From an uncultured Catenibacterium sp. (GTDB lineage Bacteria; Bacillota_I; Bacilli_A; Erysipelotrichales; Coprobacillaceae), in contig NZ_CAAFOM010000050.1 in assembly GCF_900764565.1 (NCBI RefSeq), positions 1-9,072 on the forward strand: a stretch of DNA of 9,072 nucleotides, in the 5' to 3' direction. The first letter of the stretch is position 1; every line of letters begins with the position of its first letter. Positions 6,129 through 9,072 of this stretch are shown one piece after another. The position numbers and the translations under genes are program-made. The notes beneath the pieces were generated by a model. It did no database searches and was not told where the DNA came from. It worked only from the letters and a program-made list of their open reading frames with translations.

Positions 6129-6393
6129 TTTAAGGAAACAGGGTTATATCGATGATCTTCCACTAGACTATGCTTATGAGTATACCAATCTACAATTGAA
6201 GAGGTTTCTTCACACAAACATTGCCTACCAGCAGACACTTGCAATACGTCTATTAAATAAGCGTATTGGCTATCAAAAAGACTATCAGGAGCAGTTAAAA
6301 GAGATACTTGATGATAATCCTGCTTATTATACAAAGCAGGAAATAGAAGGCTTTTTAAGCCTCCTAAATGAAAAAGAAAATAAAGTAAAATAA
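6112..6393 (+). CDS. 93-aa hypothetical protein overlapping the C-S lyase
   Basis: I do not recognise this 93-aa protein. It is soluble and helical, rich in Tyr, Gln, Leu and Lys, with segments DYAYEYTNLQLKRFLH, AYQQTLAIRLLNKRIGYQKDY and a final TKQEIEGFLSLLNEKENK. It has no cysteine, signal peptide or metal motif. The start overlaps the last 17 nt of the lyase gene, and AAAGAAGG (6098-6105) provides a ribosome site 6 nt before the ATG, so expression coupled to the lyase is likely. It closes the four-gene operon. No terminator is visible before fba 85 bp downstream, so some readthrough into the aldolase gene is expected. An opposite-strand open frame covers the same stretch but lacks support. 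Confidence 0.78.
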   Translation: MKDLHSLRKQGYIDDLPLDYAYEYTNLQLKRFLHTNIAYQQTLAIRLLNKRIGYQKDYQEQLKEILDDNPAYYTKQEIEGFLSLLNEKENKVK

Positions 6394-6427
6394 AAACGTT
6401 TACATCTTTTAATTTTTCTAGTAATAG
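6389..6427 (+). promoter_or_regulatory. Putative fba promoter with a cre-like (CcpA) site
   Basis: TTTACA (6399-6404) with a 17-bp spacer to TAATAG (6422-6427) is the best -35/-10 pair, although the -10 is weak. Overlapping the -35, bases 6391-6404 (TAAAAACGTTTACA) match the core of the cre consensus TGNAARCGNWWWCA at every defined position but one (A for G). CcpA-dependent control of a glycolytic gene would fit low-GC Gram-positive physiology. Binding is inferred only from the match. Confidence 0.45.
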
Positions 6428-6478
6428 ACAAGAAAAAAGAGTATTATGGAAGTATAAAAGAAAAGGAGAGATAATATT

Positions 6479-7351
6479 ATGGGATTAGTTTCCGCAACAG
6501 AAATGTTAAAAAAGGCTAAAGCAGGCCATTATGGTGTTGGACAGTTCAACATCAATAACCTTGAATGGACAAAGTCTATTCTTTTAGAAGCACAGGAATT
6601 AAACGCACCAGTAATCTTAGGTGTATCTGAAGGTGCTGCAAAATATATGACAGGTTTCACAACTGTAGCTGCTATGGTTAAAGCAATGGTAGAATCTTTA
6701 AATATCACTGTACCAGTAGCATTACACTTAGACCACGGTTCATATGAAGGTGCTAAGGCTGCATTAGAAGCTGGATTCACTTCAATCATGTTCGATGGTT
6801 CTCATTATTCAATCGAAGAAAACATCGAAAAGACTAAAGAATTAGTTGAATTATGCCATGCTAAAGGTGTATCTATCGAAGCTGAAGTAGGTTCAATCGG
6901 TGGAGAAGAAGATGGTGTTATTGGTATGGGTGAAGTAGCAGATCCTAAAGAATGTAAGATGATTGCTGACTTAGGAGTTGACTTCTTAGCTGCTGGTATC
7001 GGTAATATCCATGGTGTATACCCTGCAAACTGGGCTGGTTTACAGTTCGAAGCATTAGATGCTATCCAGAAAGAAACTGGTATCTTACCATTAGTTCTTC
7101 ATGGTGGTTCAGGAATTCCTGATGAACAGGTTAAGAAAGCAATTGGCTTAGGTGTATCTAAGATCAACGTTAACACTGAATGTCAGTTATACTTCCAGAA
7201 AGCTACTAGAAAGTACATCGAAGAAGGTAAGGATCAGCAGGGTAAAGGTTATGACCCTCGTAAATTACTTGCTCCAGGTGCTCAGGCTATCAGAGACTGC
7301 GTAAAAGACAGAATGGAAGTATTTGGTTGCATCGGTAAAGCTGCTGAATAA
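6479..7351 (+). CDS. fba: Class II fructose-1,6-bisphosphate aldolase
   Basis: This 290-aa zinc-dependent enzyme interconverts fructose 1,6-bisphosphate with glyceraldehyde 3-phosphate and dihydroxyacetone phosphate, the central step of glycolysis. The family motif HLDHGSYEGAKAALEAGFTS (83-102) contains the catalytic D85 and zinc ligand H86. IEAEVGSIGGEEDG (133-146) carries E136. GNIHGVY (175-181) and LHGGSGIP (207-214) supply zinc ligands H178 and H208, and the GGSG and INVNTE loops (229-234) bind substrate phosphate. Length and motif order fit the shorter FbaA-type class II group; tagatose-bisphosphate aldolase (GatY/AgaY) is a related alternative, but no galactitol or tagatose genes are nearby. 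The ribosome site AAGGAG is at 6463-6468, 10 nt before the ATG. Its codons favour TTC, AAC, ATC and GAC far more than neighbouring genes do, as expected for very high expression. Confidence 0.96.
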   Translation: MGLVSATEMLKKAKAGHYGVGQFNINNLEWTKSILLEAQELNAPVILGVSEGAAKYMTGFTTVAAMVKAMVESLNITVPVALHLDHGSYEGAKAALEAGFTSIMFDGSHYSIEENIEKTKELVELCHAKGVSIEAEVGSIGGEEDGVIGMGEVADPKECKMIADLGVDFLAAGIGNIHGVYPANWAGLQFEALDAIQKETGILPLVLHGGSGIPDEQVKKAIGLGVSKINVNTECQLYFQKATRKYIEEGKDQQGKGYDPRKLLAPGAQAIRDCVKDRMEVFGCIGKAAE

Positions 7352-7359
7352 TTTATTTA

Positions 7360-7387
7360 AGAGAGAAGCTTAGGCTTCTCTTTTTTT
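7360..7387 (+). terminator. Intrinsic terminator of fba
   Basis: The stem AGAGAAGC (7362-7369) pairs with GCTTCTCT (7374-7381) around the loop TTAG and is followed by a run of seven Ts (7381-7387). It is a classic strong rho-independent terminator, 8 nt after the fba stop. Confidence 0.92.
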
Positions 7388-7403
7388 ACGTTCAAATGAA
7401 AAT

Positions 7404-7429
7404 ATTCCTACCACAAATGTGGTAGGAAT
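7404..7429 (-). terminator. Intrinsic terminator of the membrane-anchored orphan gene
   Basis: The inverted repeat ATTCCTACCACA (7404-7415) and TGTGGTAGGAAT (7418-7429) folds into an 11-12 bp stem with a minimal loop. Read on the minus strand it lies just after the stop at 7435 and is followed by ATTTTCATTT. It is separate from the fba terminator, so each convergent gene has its own. Confidence 0.8.
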
Positions 7430-7434
7430 GAATA

Positions 7435-7878
7435 TTAGTTCCAGTAATCTAATTGATCATAATCGGTATAATGTGTTGAGGATGCAAGTGTCTTATAACT
7501 CTCTTTATCCATTCTAGCATATTCTTTTATTTGAGAATCATCACTCTTATTTGATTTAGTCACAAGTACATCTGAATGACTAGATAATCTATAGAAACGA
7601 TATGCATCATTCTTTATCACAACAGTATAAGAAGGTGAACCATAACGTGCTTTACTTTCATCATATTTCTGTATACCATCAGGTAAATGATCTATAAAAT
7701 CAACATCTTTTAACTTGCTAGATATAGAGGCTGATTTATAGAAAGAATAGCTTTTTTTCTTTTCTCCACTTACTGTGAGTTCTGATAAATAAGAATTAGA
7801 ACTAGGTACTACAAATACTGCAATAACTGCAATGACTAAACAAACAACAATACCTACAATAATCTTTTTTGATTTCAT
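7435..7878 (-). CDS. Membrane-anchored extracytoplasmic protein of unknown function
   Basis: This 147-aa protein is not recognised. A basic start (MKSKK) is followed by one hydrophobic segment, IIVGIVVCLVIAVIAVFVV (6-24), without a clear lipobox or signal-peptidase site. It is therefore probably an N-terminal anchor with about 120 residues outside the cell. The outer part is rich in Ser, Tyr, Lys and Asp (SYSFYKSASISSKLKD, ARYGSPSYTVVIKNDAYRFY) and looks like a small beta-rich domain; the end is HYTDYDQLDYWN. The frame stays open upstream to a TTG at 7941, but the ATG at 7878 is preferred: AAAGGAGA lies just upstream of it and the hydrophobic segment begins at once. It has its own promoter-like element and terminator, so it is a single-gene unit next to a lipoprotein gene on the same strand. 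Confidence 0.8.
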   Translation of the reverse strand: MKSKKIIVGIVVCLVIAVIAVFVVPSSNSYLSELTVSGEKKKSYSFYKSASISSKLKDVDFIDHLPDGIQKYDESKARYGSPSYTVVIKNDAYRFYRLSSHSDVLVTKSNKSDDSQIKEYARMDKESYKTLASSTHYTDYDQLDYWN

Positions 7879-7943
7879 AGGGTCTCCTTTATATTTAATA
7901 TTTTGAAGAAAATTCTTATCTCCTTTACAGCTGGTTTCCAATT

Positions 7944-7952
7944 ACTATAGCA
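7944..7952 (-). promoter_or_regulatory. Extended -10 promoter of the membrane-anchored orphan
   Basis: Read on the minus strand, bases 7952-7944 are TGCTATAGT, an extended -10 element (TGnTATAnT). TTTTCA at 7971-7966 is a weak -35, 16 bp upstream. A transcript would carry a leader of roughly 55-60 nt before the ATG at 7878. The in-frame TTG at 7941 would fall at about the transcription start, further evidence against using it. Confidence 0.5.
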
Positions 7953-7997
7953 AAATTAATATAAGTGAAAATTATTCTATTTGCACAAAACATTCAA

Positions 7998-8023
7998 AAG
8001 GAGAGCCATTGTATGCTCTCCTT
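7998..8023 (-). terminator. Intrinsic terminator of the lipoprotein gene
   Basis: The arms AAGGAGAGC (7998-8006) and GCTCTCCTT (8015-8023) form a 9-bp stem around an 8-nt loop. On the minus strand it begins 4 nt after the lipoprotein stop and continues into a TTTTGAATGTTTTG-type U-rich tail. It insulates the lipoprotein transcript from the next minus-strand gene. Confidence 0.85.
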
Positions 8024-8027
8024 CAAA

Positions 8028-8708
8028 TTATTTCAGGAATTTCTTCTTATAATAATCATCAGAAACAACATGATAAATATCATAGAGTGAATACTCTTCA
8101 CCATTGACTACATAAGTCAAACTAGAGATGTTAGGTTTTTCTACTCTTGTTTTCAACTGGATACATTTATTAGATACTTTCTCTAATGATTTCAACTCTT
8201 CACCATATACCTTAAAGTCATATGCTTCTATAGGCTGTGTAAAGTTCACTTTATAAGTATAGTCTGTAGGGAATGATTTAGGACTTGGATACTCACCTTT
8301 TCCATGATGTTCACCTAGTATATCTGGGGCATTAGGGTGATTAAAATTAATATGATGAACATCTTTAATAGTGAACTTCTTATCATTAACTGTCACAATA
8401 ATATCAAAAACATATTCTCCTGGTGGTGTATGAAGATTGACTTCCATCTGGTGGACATTATCTCCATGATCACTTAAAGATACATCAGCAGTAATTTCTG
8501 GATTAGTTGTCTTTGCGGAAGTGGTATAAGAATCACTTTTATCATGAGTATAAAAACGATAATTGAAAGAAGAATTCCCATCATTACTTGTAGTAAAGAT
8601 AGATGTATCTTCTAGATAAATCTTATGATCTACTTTCTTTGATTTTGATGTACAGCCTGGAAAACAAATGCTGAACATTATGATTAATATAAGTAATTTG
8701 TTTTTCAT
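8028..8708 (-). CDS. Putative lipoprotein with internal duplication and His-rich linker
   Basis: This 226-aa protein is probably exported and lipid-anchored. After MKNK comes a hydrophobic stretch (5-17) and the sequence ICFPGC, with C19 as candidate lipidated cysteine; the lipobox is imperfect, with Phe and Pro at -3 and -2. I do not recognise the family. The mature part seems to hold two related beta-rich domains, each ending in a similar motif: VNDKKFTIKDVHHI (107-120) and VNGEEYSLYDIYHV (201-214). Between them is a His-rich stretch (H118, H119, H124, H134, H135), which could bind metal. The ATG is preceded by AAAGGATG on the minus strand and overlaps the stop of a 23-codon micro-ORF as ATGA, so translation is probably coupled. 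A terminator follows directly. Extracellular binding or a structural role is a guess. Confidence 0.82.
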   Translation of the reverse strand: MKNKLLILIIMFSICFPGCTSKSKKVDHKIYLEDTSIFTTSNDGNSSFNYRFYTHDKSDSYTTSAKTTNPEITADVSLSDHGDNVHQMEVNLHTPPGEYVFDIIVTVNDKKFTIKDVHHINFNHPNAPDILGEHHGKGEYPSPKSFPTDYTYKVNFTQPIEAYDFKVYGEELKSLEKVSNKCIQLKTRVEKPNISSLTYVVNGEEYSLYDIYHVVSDDYYKKKFLK

Positions 8709-8776
8709 AGATCATCATCCTTTCTATTAAAATAACTAAAGAATAATTTCAAGACTGAAAGTGCGTAAGTTTTCAT
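8705..8776 (-). CDS. 23-codon micro-ORF translationally coupled to the lipoprotein gene
   Basis: The predicted peptide is 23 residues, starting MKTYALSVLKLFFSYF and ending NRKDDDL. The hydrophobic core with spaced lysines would form a short amphipathic helix with a charged tail; I do not recognise it. Three things argue that it is translated. A consensus-like AAGGAGAGGG ribosome site (8792-8783) lies upstream. Its TGA overlaps the lipoprotein ATG (ATGA, 8708-8705). The open frame spans exactly the leader between that ribosome site and the lipoprotein gene. It could be a small membrane peptide, a coupling leader, or the remnant N-terminus of a lost membrane protein gene. No attenuator-like run of regulatory codons is visible. 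Confidence 0.6.
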   Translation of the reverse strand: MKTYALSVLKLFFSYFNRKDDDL

Positions 8777-8905
8777 TATAGTCCCTCTCCTTCGTAAGTA
8801 AGCACTCACTTCAACTTGATGATATACAAAAAAATAAAATATGTAATTGTAAAGAATATTTTCTGCAAACTATTCTGACTTAAAATGCTGAGTCGGAACA
8901 ATTCA
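8777..8905. promoter_or_regulatory. Intergenic region upstream of the micro-ORF
   Basis: This 129-bp AT-rich gap holds the TetR-like palindrome (8796-8811) and, further upstream on the minus strand, possible promoter parts: TTTACA at 8853-8848 and TATATC at 8826-8821. Their 21-bp spacing is too long for a confident call. A further dyad, TTCTGACT (8873-8880) and AGTCGGAA (8891-8898), lies just after the stop of the partial right-edge gene and could be its 3' hairpin, but no U-tract follows it. Confidence 0.4.
8796..8811. promoter_or_regulatory. TetR-type operator-like quasi-palindrome
   Basis: AAGTAAGCACTCACTT matches its own reverse complement at 12 of 16 positions (AAGTrAGyrCTyACTT). Alternating AGTGAG/CTTACT half-sites of this size are typical of TetR-family operators. 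It lies directly upstream of the micro-ORF ribosome site, where a bound repressor would block transcription start or elongation. The cognate regulator is unknown and need not be the TetR gene at 2268, whose neighbourhood has different dyads. Confidence 0.5.
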
Positions 8906-9070
8906 TTATATGTCCTCTAACTTAAAATGAATATCATTATTTTCGGCCTTAACTTTTAAACACTTTTTTTCGGTAGCGTTATTTAGGTTGTATGTAAACA
9001 ATACTTCATCATCTGTGATCTTTAAAATTTTTGAATTATTATTCAACGTTGTACCGATATCAGGGCCTAT
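8906..9070 (-). CDS. C-terminal fragment of an unknown protein running off the right edge
   Basis: The minus-strand frame is open from the window edge to a TAA at 8908-8906, giving 54 residues, while the two other minus-strand frames stop within the first dozen bases of the edge. The peptide begins IGPDIGTTLNNNSKILKITD and ends CLKVKAENNDIHFKLEDI. It is polar, Asn- and Lys-rich and looks beta-stranded, as in the end of an extracytoplasmic or wall-associated protein. I cannot name a family. A 54-codon frame in 30-35% GC DNA can occur by chance, but the clean open frame and codon use in keeping with the window (AAT, GAT, TTA, AAA) support a real gene. Its N-terminus lies beyond the window. It is 129 bp upstream of the micro-ORF on the same strand. 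Confidence 0.5.
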   Translation of the reverse strand: MGPDIGTTLNNNSKILKITDDEVLFTYNLNNATEKKCLKVKAENNDIHFKLEDI

Positions 9071-9072
9071 AC

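Noticed and set aside
6011..6334. Minus-strand 107-codon open frame over the lyase/93-aa gene junction
   Set aside because: It is a shadow of two well-supported plus-strand genes, with no promoter or ribosome site.
6529..6789. Minus-strand 86-codon open frame inside fba
   Set aside because: It is antisense to a highly conserved aldolase; its open frame follows from the biased codon use of fba.
7879..7941. 21-residue N-terminal extension of the membrane-anchored orphan from a TTG at 7941
   Set aside because: The TTG falls near the likely transcription start just after the extended -10, while the ATG at 7878 has AAAGGAGA upstream and opens a typical membrane anchor.
8901..8932. Inverted repeat ATTCATT...AATGAAT near the right edge
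   Set aside because: It is short, AT-rich, has an 18-nt loop and overlaps the end of the partial CDS; it is expected by chance at this base composition.
1..9072. CRISPR array, tRNA/rRNA genes, insertion sequences, phage attachment sites
   Set aside because: No regularly spaced direct repeats, tRNA-like cloverleaf, rRNA signature, transposase or integrase motif was seen on either strand.

Overview
The window is 9.07 kb of AT-rich DNA from a low-GC Gram-positive bacterium. Signs of this are strong AGGAGG-type ribosome binding sites, short intergenic gaps, U-tract terminators, TGA used as stop, and a class II aldolase, PatB-type lyase and DhaS-like TetR of Firmicutes type. A gut Erysipelotrichia/Coprobacillaceae-like or clostridial genome is my best guess; the sequence alone does not settle it. 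Most of the window is ordinary chromosome, with less familiar material at both ends.

Layout. Bases 1-26 are not biological: they match the end of the Illumina TruSeq adapter, so the window starts at a contig end. Two small overlapping plus-strand genes follow (45-484, the first DUF3791-like), probably the tail of a longer accessory operon lost at the contig break. A bidirectional terminator (487-512) separates them from a minus-strand rRNA-modification operon: rlmA (1377-2180), then an RluA-family pseudouridine synthase (511-1380), joined by an ATGA overlap. Divergent from it is a TetR-type regulator (2268-2810), then an aldo/keto reductase (2907-3878). The gap between these two carries two abutting dyads that look like operators.

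After a terminator (3873-3901), a tight plus-strand operon holds an 89-aa helical protein of unknown function (3944-4213), a SpoU/TrmH rRNA or tRNA methyltransferase (4225-4956), a PatB/MalY-type C-S lyase (4953-6128) and a 93-aa unknown (6112-6393). No terminator is visible before fba, the class II fructose-bisphosphate aldolase (6479-7351), which has its own putative promoter, a cre-like site, its own terminator and codon use typical of high expression.

The right end is a minus-strand cell-envelope region. It holds a membrane-anchored orphan (7435-7878), a His-rich lipoprotein with an internal duplication (8028-8708), a 23-codon micro-ORF whose stop overlaps the lipoprotein start (8705-8776), a TetR-type quasi-palindrome just upstream of it (8796-8811), and the 3' end of another CDS running off the window (8906-9070).

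Functionally, the centre combines RNA modification, sulfur amino-acid metabolism, redox metabolism and glycolysis. I see no tRNA, rRNA, CRISPR array, insertion sequence or integrase. No stretch over 300 bases lacks a gene. The most promising places for something undescribed are the micro-ORF/lipoprotein unit under a TetR-like operator and the truncated DUF3791-like operon at the contig edge.
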